From Pseudoalteromonas piscicida (GTDB lineage Bacteria; Pseudomonadota; Gammaproteobacteria; Enterobacterales; Alteromonadaceae), in the NCBI RefSeq assembly GCF_000238315.3, contig NZ_CP011924.1, positions 3,611,001 through 3,675,000 on the forward strand: a stretch of DNA of 64,000 nt, given 5' to 3'. The notes under the pieces were generated by a model. That model saw nothing but the letters and a program-made list of their open reading frames with translations. It ran no database searches and had not been told where the DNA came from. The stretch's first letter is position 1. Each line of letters begins with the position of its first letter. Of this stretch, positions 15,880-25,632 are shown piece after piece. The position numbers were made by a program, and so were the translations under genes.

Positions 15880-16593
15880 TTATTTATTAAGAGCAGGGCG
15901 ACGTTTTCGCCAAGGTGGAGATTGCAATAATAACAATATCCCTGTTAGACAAAAGAGCACACTCGTAGCGGCGAAGGAAATGAGCAAGGGGTTATTAAAA
16001 TCCTCACGTTCGTCGTAATCCATAATGTGTAACATCCAAAAAAAATCAAAGATGCGCCACAGCGTACTACGAACCGTCACAACTTTACCGCTGGCTGCAC
16101 TTAGATACAGCGTAGTGGAGAGGATATCGTTATACTCGACTCGCCAAACATCCTCCTTGTAACCTGCTTCTCTGGGAGCTGTGGCAAGTCGTTCAATATG
16201 ACTCACATCCGCTGCAATTAATAGGTGTTGATTGGCCTGTTGTATTATTTTCTGTTGATTTGGTGTGGTAAAAGGTGCGCCTGTTATCCCGTTGAAAATG
16301 AGCTTTTCATCTTGGTTGAGTTTGATGATGGGAGTATCGAGAAAATGGCCGAACTGGATTTGACGTACTTGCACTGTGTTTTGTACTAACTGATTGAGAT
16401 CAGCTTGGTACGCAGCAGTGGGGAAGGGGTTGTCTAAGCTTCTATGCGCTAAGTGTTTACCATGGATCTTTTCCAATGGGAGCGCGCTCATGACCAGCCC
16501 GCCTAATAGCCAAGCAAAGATCTGTAAAAACAGTAAATAGCCAAGGTATTTGTGGAGTTTACGTGCGGGTTTTAGCAGTTTTTTAATCATCAC
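15880..16593 (-). CDS. PepSY domain membrane protein
   Basis: 237 residues. A transmembrane helix (LGYLLFLQIFAWLLGGLVMSA, about 17-37) is followed by a periplasmic region with PepSY-like features (WRVEYNDILSTTLYLSAASGKVV) and a second helix near residues 200-222, then a basic tail. The HKYLGY start and the final WMLHIMDYD motif are typical of PepSY-associated membrane proteins often linked to iron or redox systems. Function is not established. Its upstream region with the divergent gene contains two perfect short palindromes. Confidence 0.8.
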   Translation of the reverse strand: MMIKKLLKPARKLHKYLGYLLFLQIFAWLLGGLVMSALPLEKIHGKHLAHRSLDNPFPTAAYQADLNQLVQNTVQVRQIQFGHFLDTPIIKLNQDEKLIFNGITGAPFTTPNQQKIIQQANQHLLIAADVSHIERLATAPREAGYKEDVWRVEYNDILSTTLYLSAASGKVVTVRSTLWRIFDFFWMLHIMDYDEREDFNNPLLISFAATSVLFCLTGILLLLQSPPWRKRRPALNK

Positions 16594-16632
16594 AATATGT
16601 TATTCTAGTTGTTCGTGAGTATGATAACTATA

Positions 16633-16663
16633 ACGCACGGTGCGTAGAATGTGACAAATTGTC
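16633..16663. promoter_or_regulatory. Two adjacent palindromes in a divergent promoter
   Basis: ACGCAC-G-GTGCGT (16633-16645) and GACAA-A-TTGTC (16653-16663) are both perfect odd-centre palindromes, 14 bp apart centre to centre-edge, between the PepSY gene and the 126-residue gene. Candidate operators; regulator unknown. Confidence 0.35.
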
Positions 16664-16745
16664 GCATTGTCCAATAAGTAATGTCCTTATCACTCTGATA
16701 AATAAGTCATTACTAGATTTAGCTTTACAAGGTAGCTTTTAATAC

Positions 16746-17126
16746 ATGTCTGAAATTCAATTTTTAAATGTCGATTTGGAACTGGAGTCAAAGCAGGATA
16801 TCAGTGCGCTAGTTTCGGATTTAAAGAAAAATGCTATCGTGCTGCATTACGATCAAGATGACTATCGTCAATTGGCTCGCATCGAAGCAAATACCAATGA
16901 ATTAACCCCTGACAAAGCGATTAATCAACTGTGTGAGTTAATTGAGTCTTGCTCTAAAGCGGCACTTAAGCAATGGCTAGGTTGTACCAAGCGAACTTTT
17001 GATATTGGCTTTAACTCAGGCAAGTCACCCAAGTGCTTTTCGCAAGCACTACAGGCAGATACGTTGCTTAGGATCTCTGCAATAGGTGCCGGTATAGAAA
17101 TTACTATCTATCCAGTAGAAGAATAA
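16746..17126 (+). CDS. Conserved-looking hypothetical protein, 126 aa
   Basis: No signal peptide or membrane segment. The sequence looks like a soluble mixed alpha/beta protein (MSEIQFLNVDLELESKQDIS..., KAALKQWLGCTKRTFDIGFNSG, ISAIGAGIEITIYPVEE). I do not recognise the family. Codon use and the compact fold-like pattern support a real gene, and the short leader (GGTAGC about 10 bp before the ATG) gives only a weak ribosome site. Confidence 0.7.
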   Translation: MSEIQFLNVDLELESKQDISALVSDLKKNAIVLHYDQDDYRQLARIEANTNELTPDKAINQLCELIESCSKAALKQWLGCTKRTFDIGFNSGKSPKCFSQALQADTLLRISAIGAGIEITIYPVEE

Positions 17127-17244
17127 AAACTCTAAAAGCTAGATTAAATTGTTTTATATGTTAACTATGTTAATGTATTGATAATTTATTTTTGTTGTTT
17201 TATCTTGTTTATTCCATAACACGGATTATTTCTAGGAACGCAAG

Positions 17245-18414
17245 ATGAAACAACATGTAACCCTTTCTACCCTAATGATAGCCATGCTCGGCGGAATGTC
17301 TTTCGCAAGTTTTGCGGCAGACAAGGCTAGCCTTAATACCTACAGTTCACTTAAGCAGCTTGATAAATTTAACGCTGCACCAGTTCAAGTAGCTGATATA
17401 AAGAAGCAAATTGCGAAAAAATTAGCACTATCACTTAATCACGTAGGCCCCCAAGTTCAAACTCAACTTAGCCAGTATCAGGATGCCGTTTCACTGGAGC
17501 AGCTACAAGTTCAGGGGGCGACTAAGCAGCTCATGACAGAAGCGAACCAGTATACTCGTTCATTAAAAGGTCTGACTGACTATAGCTCTAATCTGTATCA
17601 GCTGCGTATTGCTTCTAGCGAAATGCTAACAAAGTGGCAACAAGGTGAAGCGCCATTAATTGCTTTTGCGCCTAAAGGTGATGATAAGCACTGGCAATAT
17701 GTAGAGGCCTTTGATGAGCATGGCCAATTGCATTTACTTGACGCACATACAATGCCAGAGCGACCTGTGCTAATCGTTGAACTTGATAGTGACAAGGTAA
17801 AACAAGAAGGCATTCAGGTAATGAAGCAAGTGTTTGCCAAGCAAGGCTTAGCAATGCCATCAACAGCTGTGCAGAGCAACGATGATGCTGAGCCGATTTC
17901 AACCAGTGTATTGAAGAAAATCAGACTAAATGACGATGAAGAGCCTTGGGTATCTGGGGCTGCGGAAGTTTACGGCATTGTAACAGGTGTCAACCCATCC
18001 CGAGATGAGCCCGTTCTGGATATTGTGGATATGCCATATTTGGACCACGATGGTACGGACTATACGCCTAATCAAATTATCATTCATTGGGAGCGATATC
18101 GTTGGCAAGCGGCAGATCTATTGCTGATGGAGCAAGACGACAATACTAACTATCAAGACTTAGCAACAACACTTTTGGATATTGTGACTCAAGTGATGCG
18201 CGCTATTCCTGATCCTAATGTTCAAGGTTATGCGATTATCCCGCAACTGACGAATCAATTGATCAAAGCGATGCCAAGCCATTGGTTTACTAACGATGAT
18301 GACTACGTTGATGTGTTTTACACCTTGTTTGAAGGACAAACTTACAACGGGCATATGGGCGCAAGTGGTAATGCGAAAGTGACGATTGAGCCACTTACAA
18401 TTAACCCTCGCTAA
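17245..18414 (+). CDS. Secreted DUF3103-like protein
   Basis: 389 residues with a signal peptide ending SFASFAA. The C-terminal half (EVYGIVTGVNPSRDEP, DMPYLDHDGTDYTPNQ, IIHWERYRWQAADLLLMEQDD) resembles DUF3103 proteins of vibrios and Alteromonadales, a family of unknown function. The run of acidic residues in the C-terminal half may bind metal ions. It stands alone between its own ~120-bp leader and a shared bidirectional terminator. The family assignment is from memory of the signature and should be treated as probable. Confidence 0.7.
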   Translation: MKQHVTLSTLMIAMLGGMSFASFAADKASLNTYSSLKQLDKFNAAPVQVADIKKQIAKKLALSLNHVGPQVQTQLSQYQDAVSLEQLQVQGATKQLMTEANQYTRSLKGLTDYSSNLYQLRIASSEMLTKWQQGEAPLIAFAPKGDDKHWQYVEAFDEHGQLHLLDAHTMPERPVLIVELDSDKVKQEGIQVMKQVFAKQGLAMPSTAVQSNDDAEPISTSVLKKIRLNDDEEPWVSGAAEVYGIVTGVNPSRDEPVLDIVDMPYLDHDGTDYTPNQIIIHWERYRWQAADLLLMEQDDNTNYQDLATTLLDIVTQVMRAIPDPNVQGYAIIPQLTNQLIKAMPSHWFTNDDDYVDVFYTLFEGQTYNGHMGASGNAKVTIEPLTINPR

Positions 18415-18435
18415 ATATTAGCCAAAATGATGTTA

Positions 18436-18467
18436 TTGAAAAAAGGCCAGTTACTGGCCTTTTTTAT
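18436..18467. terminator. Bidirectional intrinsic terminator
   Basis: AAAGGCCAG-TTA-CTGGCCTTT with A-run before and T-run after, between two convergent genes. Confidence 0.92.
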
Positions 18468-18473
18468 TTATAG

Positions 18474-20096
18474 TTACCAAATTGCTTCGACGAACTCTGG
18501 ATGGTCTACAAATGGATTTCGGTTACCCTGAAATTCATAAGCTGCTTGGTTGCGCGCTTGCTCAAGGGCATCGACAGGATCTTCGTTATGCCATCTTTTT
18601 AGCATGTTGACGACCCAAGTTTCGAAGACTTGCTGCTGGGTGCCATTGAGTACCGCATTACTGTAGCTGGTATTATTTTGCCAATTTGCAATCACATCTT
18701 GATAACGCGTTGCCATATAGAAGTAGGCACGAGCAAAATCTCCTTTGAAACTATCAATAGGCTCAAATACGGTACCGCTGTAATTAATACCAGATGCAGA
18801 ACCTAAGCGACTACCATTACTTGAGGTATAAGAAGCGCTTCCTACTTCACCAAATGGATAGTTACTGCGCTTTGAATTTACATAGCCATCGGAAGCAAAA
18901 ATATGATGGATATCTGAATTCATCGGTTCTACTTGGCCACCAAACCAAGATTTAGGGAATGAGTGTTCACGATTATAGCAATCGCCCTCGCCGCTGTAAC
19001 TGCCGCATTGTGAGCCGGTAGAGACATAAGTAACACTATCATTTGCCGTTGGCTTTTCAGAGTAGCGATCTAATATACTGTTATCTTTTTCAAAATAGCG
19101 GTCGCGCTCGTTCTGATCGATAAAGCTCCAAATAGCAGAATAACCTTGTGATTGGTGGTTACGAATAATCTGGTGTAACTCTGTTTTCAGTGCATAACCG
19201 CTAAGTCCAGCAGCTGAGGCATAGTAACCATCGCCTGAAGGGGGCGGTGTGGCTGTGCCAAGCGTAAAGGCATGATCTTGACGATTGCTGAACTGGCCGC
19301 CGGAAGCGAGCGTTGTACCAGCGTGCGTTAAGGTATACTGGCCATTACCATTGGTGCAACAAATTCCGTCGCCATAGCTGTCTAAAATCGTAAACGTATA
19401 ACTACCGTCGTTAAGGCATAGATTTTCGTTTACCGATTGATTATTGCTATAGCCACTACCACTAGCCATTATTGTGTTTGCTGTATTAGTGATTTGCCAG
19501 CTTGTTTCGCTACCATAATTATCGGTCATCAAAGCGAGAGTGACACTATTATTTTGACAGCTCTGAGGCGGCTCTGGTGTGGTAGAAGTTGGACCAAAGC
19601 CGTCAACGTAGACAGTTTCATTACCGTCAAAACCACTGCCATCGTAAAAACGTAAGCCAACGTTAATTGCTGTGGTTGCAGTTGCGGTGTAGGTATAGCT
19701 AAGTTGTTGCCACTGCCCGATATTGAACTGATCTGAATAGCCATGATAGCCATCCACCACTAATCGTGCTTTGACACCACCTTCCGTGTGATAGACCCAA
19801 GTACTAAATTGATAGCTTTTACCAGCTTCAACGTTTACTTGCTGTTGTAAGTCTGTGCTACTTTGTGTAGCAGTGGTTACCTGTACCGCTGCGGCACGAT
19901 TACCGTCTTTTATTGGTGTCGTAACCGAGCTAAGTGTGATGCCCGAGTCTATCGTCGTCCATCCACTAGGGACTTGACCGCTCCAGCTCTCAAAACTGCC
20001 ATTTGTAACTTCTGCAACAGCGCTTAAGCTGAGTATTGAGCAATAAGAACTGAGTATTAGGTTTATATATTTCCCGTGTTTCATTGTTAGTCTCAT
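18474..20096 (-). CDS. Modular secreted endonuclease I family nuclease
   Basis: 540 residues. The start may be 20096 or the ATG at 20084 (MKHGKYINL), which gives a cleaner signal peptide. Domains in order: a carbohydrate-binding-like beta-sandwich (NGSFESWSGQVPSGWTT ... YVDGFGP, about residues 30-170), a cysteine-containing domain with DSYGDGICCTNGNGQYTLT (about 185-285), a Pro/Gly linker, and a C-terminal endonuclease I domain with NREHSFPKSWFGG (about residue 385) and DIHHIFASDGYVNSKRSNYPFG. It probably degrades extracellular DNA or RNA while tethered to polymer. It shares a family, but no close similarity, with the smaller EndA 3 kb away. Confidence 0.85.
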   Translation of the reverse strand: MRLTMKHGKYINLILSSYCSILSLSAVAEVTNGSFESWSGQVPSGWTTIDSGITLSSVTTPIKDGNRAAAVQVTTATQSSTDLQQQVNVEAGKSYQFSTWVYHTEGGVKARLVVDGYHGYSDQFNIGQWQQLSYTYTATATTAINVGLRFYDGSGFDGNETVYVDGFGPTSTTPEPPQSCQNNSVTLALMTDNYGSETSWQITNTANTIMASGSGYSNNQSVNENLCLNDGSYTFTILDSYGDGICCTNGNGQYTLTHAGTTLASGGQFSNRQDHAFTLGTATPPPSGDGYYASAAGLSGYALKTELHQIIRNHQSQGYSAIWSFIDQNERDRYFEKDNSILDRYSEKPTANDSVTYVSTGSQCGSYSGEGDCYNREHSFPKSWFGGQVEPMNSDIHHIFASDGYVNSKRSNYPFGEVGSASYTSSNGSRLGSASGINYSGTVFEPIDSFKGDFARAYFYMATRYQDVIANWQNNTSYSNAVLNGTQQQVFETWVVNMLKRWHNEDPVDALEQARNQAAYEFQGNRNPFVDHPEFVEAIW

Positions 20097-20381
20097 TATT
20101 ATGATTATCTGTATTATTGATTTGTCTGTGTATGACAGTTTGATTTTGCATCAAAACTGTTACGGCAATGTTAAACTTTTTGGCGGTTAAATATCGAACT
20201 TCTTTTAATCTGTTTTCTTTGGACTTTTCAATCTTCAATAACTAAAAGGAATATAAAAGCAGATTCTATTCTTTTTGATCTCTCAATTTGCCACGTATGC
20301 TTCACGCTAATAAAAGTAGGCTACGCTGCGTGCGAGCCAGTTATGCAATGAGCAAGCAAAACCTTTTGGGTACGGGGATCC
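20097..20381. other. Divergent region between the nuclease gene and cysJ
   Basis: 285 bp without a gene. A hairpin (GACAGTTTGAT ... ATCAAAACTGTT, one bulge) spans 20134-20161. ATAACTAAAAGGAATATAAA at 20238-20257 resembles part of the region upstream of cysG and could bind the cysteine regulator. No unambiguous promoter hexamers. Confidence 0.45.
20238..20257 (+). promoter_or_regulatory. Possible CysB-type site upstream of cysJ
   Basis: ATAACTAAAAGGAATATAAA matches ATAACCAAAAG-TTATAAA upstream of cysG (45369-45386) at most positions. Both precede sulfate-assimilation operons, which CysB activates in other gammaproteobacteria. Weak evidence. Confidence 0.3.
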
Positions 20382-22202
20382 ATGATGTTGTTAAGTCAAC
20401 TTAATGCTGCAGCAAGTCCGCTGACACATGAACAACTGCAAAAACTACAAGGCTTAGTTGGAGAGTTAAATCCAATCCAACAGGCATGGGTGAGTGGCTA
20501 TTTAGCTGCAACCGCAAATTCAGCTGCATTATCAGGTATTGCTGGACAAGCAACAGCGGGCGCTGACGAGTCTGCACCTCTGACTATTTTATTTGGTTCA
20601 CAAACCGGTAACGCAAAAGGGGTTGCAAACCAAATTAAAGCTCAGGCGGAAGCGCGTGGCTTGACGACTAAGTTGGTCAATATGGCTGACTACAAACCAG
20701 CCAACCTGAAAAAAGAGAAGTTCTTAGTGATTGCTGTCTCTACTTACGGTGAGGGAGAACCACCAGAAGATGCAGAAGCATTGCATGAATTCTTAGCCGG
20801 TAAGAAGGCGCCTAAACTGGAAGGTGTAAAGCAAGCTGTGATTGGCCTTGGTGATTCAAGTTATGAATTCTTCTGCCAAACAGCAAAGGATTTTGAAGCG
20901 CGCTTGGCTGCCCTTGGTGCTGAAATTGTTGTGCCGCGTGCTGACTTAGATGTGGATTATGAAGCTGAAGCAGAGGCGTGGATCGCAAAGGCGCTAGATG
21001 CGTTGGAGCCTGCGCTTAAAGCTCAGCAGCAAGCGGGTGGTGGTAACGTTATCAGCATGCCGTTTGGTACGCCTCAGGCCGCAGCGAGCCAATATACAAA
21101 GCAAAACCCATTCGCGGCCGAGCTTAGTGTGGTACAAAAGATCACTGGCAGAAACTCAAGCAAAGATGTGCGTCACATTGAAATTTCGCTTGAAGGTTCC
21201 GATATCACTTATCAGCCGGGTGATTCACTTGGCGTGTATTTCTTAAATGATCCACAAGAAGTGGCGGCGGTGATCGACGTCTTAAAACTCGACAAAACAC
21301 AAACCGTAAAAATAGGTGAACTCACCGTTTCATTAGAAACGGCGTTGATTGAACATCTTGAGCTAACACAGTCGTATCCTGGCTTTGTTGAGAAGTATGC
21401 GATTGCGACTGGGAATGAGGAACTAAGCGCACTTGCAAACGATAAAGCGGCATTGCGTGCTTATATTGAAGAACGTCAAATCTTCGATGTGATTAAGCAA
21501 AATCCTGCCAACATTGAGGCGCAAGCGCTAGTTGATTGTTGTCGCAAATTACAAGCGCGCCTGTACTCTATCGCGTCAAGCCAAGCTGAGGTGGAAGAAG
21601 AGGTGCATTTAACCGTAGGTTTAGTTGAATTTGATACCTTTGGTGAAAAGCATTTTGGCGGCTGCTCAGGTTATTTGGCGAATCGTGCTGAAGAAGGTAC
21701 GAAAGTGAAAGTATTCAGTGAGCATAACGACAACTTTAGGTTACCTGTCGACAATGCTACACCTGTGATCATGGTTGGCCCAGGTACAGGTATCGCACCG
21801 TTCAGAGCCTTCTTGCAAGAGCGTGAGGCGCGTGACGCTGAGGGTGAAAACTGGCTGTTCTTTGGTAATCCACACTTTACAGAAGATTTCCTTTATCAAG
21901 TAGAAATTCAAAATTACGTAAAGTCGGGTTTATTAACACATGTAGATTTGGCATTTAGTCGTGATCAGGCAGAAAAGATTTACGTGCAAGATAGACTGCG
22001 CGAGAAGGGCGAAGCTGTATTTGCATGGCTTGAAAAGGGCGCTCATTTTTATGTCTGTGGTGACGCTAGCAGAATGGCCAAAGATGTACACCAAGCACTT
22101 ATCGACATCATTAAAACCCATGGAGGGAAAGATGATGAACAAGCTGAGCAATACCTTAAAGCATTGCGTAGCGCAAACCGTTATCAGAAAGACGTTTACT
22201 AA
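20382..22202 (+). CDS. cysJ: Sulfite reductase [NADPH] flavoprotein alpha subunit
   Basis: 606 residues (E. coli 599). N-terminal flavodoxin domain with the FMN loop [13 protein letters not shown] (about 62-75) and [11 protein letters not shown], then an FAD-binding region RLYSIASSQ (about 395), GGCSGYLA, and an NADPH site [16 protein letters not shown] (about 465), ending YQKDVY. It passes electrons from NADPH to CysI. Two consecutive ATGs follow GGGGA; spacing favours the second at 20385. It is first in cysJIH, 44 bp before cysI. Confidence 0.97.
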   Translation: MMLLSQLNAAASPLTHEQLQKLQGLVGELNPIQQAWVSGYLAATANSAALSGIAGQATAGADESAPLTILFGSQTGNAKGVANQIKAQAEARGLTTKLVNMADYKPANLKKEKFLVIAVSTYGEGEPPEDAEALHEFLAGKKAPKLEGVKQAVIGLGDSSYEFFCQTAKDFEARLAALGAEIVVPRADLDVDYEAEAEAWIAKALDALEPALKAQQQAGGGNVISMPFGTPQAAASQYTKQNPFAAELSVVQKITGRNSSKDVRHIEISLEGSDITYQPGDSLGVYFLNDPQEVAAVIDVLKLDKTQTVKIGELTVSLETALIEHLELTQSYPGFVEKYAIATGNEELSALANDKAALRAYIEERQIFDVIKQNPANIEAQALVDCCRKLQARLYSIASSQAEVEEEVHLTVGLVEFDTFGEKHFGGCSGYLANRAEEGTKVKVFSEHNDNFRLPVDNATPVIMVGPGTGIAPFRAFLQEREARDAEGENWLFFGNPHFTEDFLYQVEIQNYVKSGLLTHVDLAFSRDQAEKIYVQDRLREKGEAVFAWLEKGAHFYVCGDASRMAKDVHQALIDIIKTHGGKDDEQAEQYLKALRSANRYQKDVY

Positions 22203-22246
22203 CGCGTCTTGTTATACCGTCAGCCAATTTTAATGTAGGAAAGACA

Positions 22247-23968
22247 ATGAGCAATTCTGAAATCAAACCGAATAGTAAGCTCGATGCAAACGCAAAGTTT
22301 TCTGATAATGAGCGTTTGAAGTCACAAAGTGCCCACTTACGTGGCACAATTTCAACGGATCTGACCGATCAACTAACCGGCGGCTTTACTGCGGATAACT
22401 TCCAATTGATCCGTTTCCACGGTATGTATCAGCAAGACGACCGCGATATCCGCCCAGAGCGTACTAAGCAACGCCTTGAGCCACTGCATAACGTGATGCT
22501 TCGTGCTCGTATGCCAGGCGGTATCATAAAACCACATCAGTGGCTGGCGATTGACGAGTTTGCAGCGGATAAAACCATGTATGGCAGCATTCGTCTGACA
22601 ACGCGCCAAACTTTCCAGTTCCACGGTGTATTGAAGCCAAACATCAAAGGGATGCACCAACTGCTGAATAGCGTAGGTATCGATTCTATTGCGACGGCGG
22701 GGGATGTAAACCGCAACGTATTATGCACAACTAACCCGGTCGAGTCTGAGTTACACCAAGAAGCGTACGAGTGGGCGGCTAAAATTTCAGAGCACTTACT
22801 ACCTAAAACCAAAGCTTACGCTGAAATCTGGTTGAACGGTGAAAAAACCGAGACAACGGCAGAGCCGATTTTGGGTGATACGTATCTACCACGTAAATTC
22901 AAAACCACCGTTACTATTCCTCCGAATAATGAAGTCGATGTGCATGCCAATGATCTCAACTTTGTTGCTATCGCAGATGAAGGCAAGCTAGTTGGCTTTA
23001 ACGTGCTTGTGGGTGGTGGTTTGGCGATGACCCATGGTGACGTTAATACCTATCCACGTAAAGCTGATGACCTTGGCTTTATTCCGCTTGAGCATACACT
23101 TGCCGTTGCTGAGCATGTGGTTTCTGTGCAACGTGACTGGGGTAACCGAGTAAACCGTAAAAATGCAAAAACTAAATATACGCTAGATACATTTGGCACA
23201 GACGCGTTTAAAGCGGAAGTTGAAAACCGTGCCGGTATGACGTTTGAGCCAAGCCGTCCTTATGAATTCACCCACCGTGGTGACCGCTTTGGTTGGGTTG
23301 AAGGTATTGATGGTAAGCATCACTTAACGGTGTTTATCGAAAATGGCCGTATTTTAGATTTCCCAGATAAACCACTTAAAACAGGTTGTCGCAAAATTGC
23401 AGAAATCCACAAAGGGGATTTCCGCATGACAGCAAACCAAAACTTAATTATTGCTGGAGTTGCAGCTGAGGATAAAGCACAAATCGAACAAATTGCCCGC
23501 GAGCATGGTTTGATAGATAGCGCGCATTCAGAGCAGCGTAAAAACTCGATGGCATGTGTATCGCTACCGACGTGTCCACTTGCGATGGCTGAGGCGGAGC
23601 GCTATTTACCTGAGCTTGTGACAAAGGTAGAAGGGTTGCTCGCCAAGCATGAGGTTGCTGAAGAGAATATTATCCTTCGTGTAGTTGGCTGTCCTAACGG
23701 CTGTGGCCGAGCGATGCTAGCTGAGGTTGGATTCGTGGGTAAAGGACCTGGCAAATACAATATGTATTTAGGTGGTAACCGTGCAGGTACTCGCATTCCT
23801 AAGTTGTATTTGGAGAATGTCGGCGAAGACGTCTTCCTGCCAGCGCTAGATGAGTTGATTGGTCAGTGGGTCAGTGAGCGCAGCGAAGATGAATGTTTTG
23901 GTGACTATGTCATCCGCAAAGAAATCGTTGCGGAAGTAAAAGTGTCAAAAACTGATTTCCACGCTTGA
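22247..23968 (+). CDS. cysI: Sulfite reductase hemoprotein beta subunit
   Basis: 573 residues (E. coli 570). The siroheme/[4Fe-4S] ligands are in [19 protein letters not shown] (about residue 437) and [12 protein letters not shown] (about 481); all four cysteines are present. N-terminal [12 protein letters not shown] and [15 protein letters not shown] segments bind siroheme and sulfite. It reduces sulfite to sulfide by six electrons. AGGAAAG precedes the ATG. Siroheme comes from the CysG encoded at 43834-45255. Confidence 0.98.
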   Translation: MSNSEIKPNSKLDANAKFSDNERLKSQSAHLRGTISTDLTDQLTGGFTADNFQLIRFHGMYQQDDRDIRPERTKQRLEPLHNVMLRARMPGGIIKPHQWLAIDEFAADKTMYGSIRLTTRQTFQFHGVLKPNIKGMHQLLNSVGIDSIATAGDVNRNVLCTTNPVESELHQEAYEWAAKISEHLLPKTKAYAEIWLNGEKTETTAEPILGDTYLPRKFKTTVTIPPNNEVDVHANDLNFVAIADEGKLVGFNVLVGGGLAMTHGDVNTYPRKADDLGFIPLEHTLAVAEHVVSVQRDWGNRVNRKNAKTKYTLDTFGTDAFKAEVENRAGMTFEPSRPYEFTHRGDRFGWVEGIDGKHHLTVFIENGRILDFPDKPLKTGCRKIAEIHKGDFRMTANQNLIIAGVAAEDKAQIEQIAREHGLIDSAHSEQRKNSMACVSLPTCPLAMAEAERYLPELVTKVEGLLAKHEVAEENIILRVVGCPNGCGRAMLAEVGFVGKGPGKYNMYLGGNRAGTRIPKLYLENVGEDVFLPALDELIGQWVSERSEDECFGDYVIRKEIVAEVKVSKTDFHA

Positions 23969-23976
23969 TTTAGAAC

Positions 23977-23993
23977 GGGCAGCTAGGCTGCCC
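23977..23993 (+). other. Hairpin in the cysI-cysH gap
   Basis: GGGCAGC-TAG-GCTGCCC, a perfect 7-bp stem without a T-tract in the 38-bp gap. It may attenuate or protect the transcript rather than terminate it. Confidence 0.4.
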
Positions 23994-24006
23994 ATTGGAT
24001 GAGAAA

Positions 24007-24747
24007 ATGAGTGATTTTAAGCAAATATTGACTCTGGACAGCACAACTCAGCAGATGCTACTCGCGGATGCTAATGTCCTACTGAGTGATAAAACTGCCG
24101 AGCAGAGAGTGGCTTGGGCACTGGAAAACTTACCGGATACTCACTTTTTGTCTTCTAGTTTCGGTATTCAAGCTGCGGTTATGTTACATCTTTTGACTCA
24201 GCAGCAGCCTGATATTCCCGTAGTACTTACTGATACGGGTTATTTGTTTCCTGAGACATATCAATTTATTGAATCACTGTCAGAGCGTTTGGCACTCAAT
24301 CTTAAAATATACCGTGCTAAGCAGAGTCCTGCTTGGCAAGAAGCGGTGTATGGTAAGTTATGGGAGCAAGGCGAAGAAGGGATTAAAAAATACAATACCC
24401 TAAACAAAGTTGAGCCGATGACTCAAGCGTTACGTGAACTTAGCGCAGGTACTTGGTTCAGTGGCTTACGTCGTCAACAGTCTTCAACGCGTGCGGATAA
24501 GCCAATCGTTGAGCTCAGTCGCGGCACGGTCAAGTTTTACCCTATTATTGACTGGCATAATCGTGATGTGTATCAATATCTTACAAAGTTTGATTTGCCT
24601 TATCACCCACTCTGGGAACAAGGTTATGTTTCTATGGGGGATGTTCACACCACCCGTAAGCTTGAACCTGGTATGACAGAGGAAGAAACACGCTTCTTCG
24701 GTCTAAATCGTGAGTGTGGGTTGCATATTGATGGTGATGGTATTTAG
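24007..24747 (+). CDS. cysH: Phosphoadenylyl-sulfate reductase (thioredoxin)
   Basis: 246 residues from ATG 24007, which follows GGATGAG; the upstream in-frame TTG is unlikely. It belongs to the adenine nucleotide alpha-hydrolase fold: [15 protein letters not shown] binds PAPS phosphate, [15 protein letters not shown], and the C-terminal catalytic ECGLH cysteine. It lacks the CC...CxxC motifs of [4Fe-4S] APS reductases, so it should be a PAPS reductase needing CysC upstream in the pathway. CysC is indeed encoded at 39111-39707. Confidence 0.96.
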   Translation: MSDFKQILTLDSTTQQMLLADANVLLSDKTAEQRVAWALENLPDTHFLSSSFGIQAAVMLHLLTQQQPDIPVVLTDTGYLFPETYQFIESLSERLALNLKIYRAKQSPAWQEAVYGKLWEQGEEGIKKYNTLNKVEPMTQALRELSAGTWFSGLRRQQSSTRADKPIVELSRGTVKFYPIIDWHNRDVYQYLTKFDLPYHPLWEQGYVSMGDVHTTRKLEPGMTEEETRFFGLNRECGLHIDGDGI

Positions 24748-24857
24748 ATCCGCAATGTTCATATAGTAGATTTGAGTGTGGCTGGTTTTTTGACTTGGAA
24801 AATTCCTGCGATCGGTCATACTTAGTCTATTATTTGTTCAAGGTCTTGGAGGTGGCT

Positions 24858-25619
24858 TTGATCTACTTTCCAAAGACGATGTTATTATTGCTACTTAGTT
24901 GTACCTTGTCTTTTGCTGGCCACGCTAAAACCGCGGAAGAAAGCAAAACGTTTATTAACTTTGCAGTGCAGTATTATCCTCCCTTTATTATCGAACATGC
25001 CCAAGAGCAGGGTGTGCTTATTGATATTTTCGAGCTGTTTGCAGCACAATATCATTACCAACCAAATTACCCTGTTTATCCAGAAAAGCGTTCGTCTGTA
25101 GAAATCGAGCGAGGGAATGTTGATGTGCGGATGGAGTCTGAACATTGGTATCGTGGCACAATGCAAATGTGTTGGAGCGCGCCAATTTACACAATTGAAG
25201 ATGTCTTTGTTACACACAAGCAGGCTGAACACTTTGATGTAAACGGCTTAAATGAGCATCTATTTTTAGGTCGATTTGGCTATACCTACCCTCAGTTAGA
25301 GCCGTATTTTGACAGTAATTTGCTGCAGCGCAAAGACTACTACTCAGAATTTGATATCTTGTCCGTGCTTGCGGGCGGAAGTGACAAAAGTCTTGCTTTT
25401 TCTATTGTTGGCGCACCAACACTGCGTTGGTTACAGCTGAAATATCCAGTATTAAAAAGTACCATCAGCGTGCGCGGCGTTTCGGATGTGGCACCGTTAC
25501 AATTGCAGTTTGGTCGCACTCAAAGAGCGAAAAAATTGTGTGATGACTTCAATCGCTTTTATGCTGACTTTAAAAAAACGGAGCAATTTAAGCTGATACT
25601 GTTAAAGTATGGGCTCTAA
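24858..25619 (+). CDS. Periplasmic solute-binding protein, family 3-like
   Basis: 253 residues if started at TTG 24858, which has GGAGG 5 bp upstream; ATG 24879 is the alternative. Both give a signal peptide (MLLLLLSCTLSFAGHA). The mature part has the family 3 pattern: FAVQYYPPFIIEHAQEQGVLIDIFELFAAQY, an internal RGNVDVRMES and a C-terminal KTEQFKLILLKYGL. Such stand-alone proteins in marine bacteria often are not linked to a transporter; none is adjacent here. Ligand unknown. The next gene begins close to its stop. Confidence 0.75.
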   Translation: MIYFPKTMLLLLLSCTLSFAGHAKTAEESKTFINFAVQYYPPFIIEHAQEQGVLIDIFELFAAQYHYQPNYPVYPEKRSSVEIERGNVDVRMESEHWYRGTMQMCWSAPIYTIEDVFVTHKQAEHFDVNGLNEHLFLGRFGYTYPQLEPYFDSNLLQRKDYYSEFDILSVLAGGSDKSLAFSIVGAPTLRWLQLKYPVLKSTISVRGVSDVAPLQLQFGRTQRAKKLCDDFNRFYADFKKTEQFKLILLKYGL

Positions 25620-25632
25620 GGAAAGTCAGAGT

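Noticed and set aside
20120..20165. Pho box upstream of the secreted nuclease
   Set aside because: Only one CTGTCAT half-site is present on the minus strand (20132-20138); the second half does not match.
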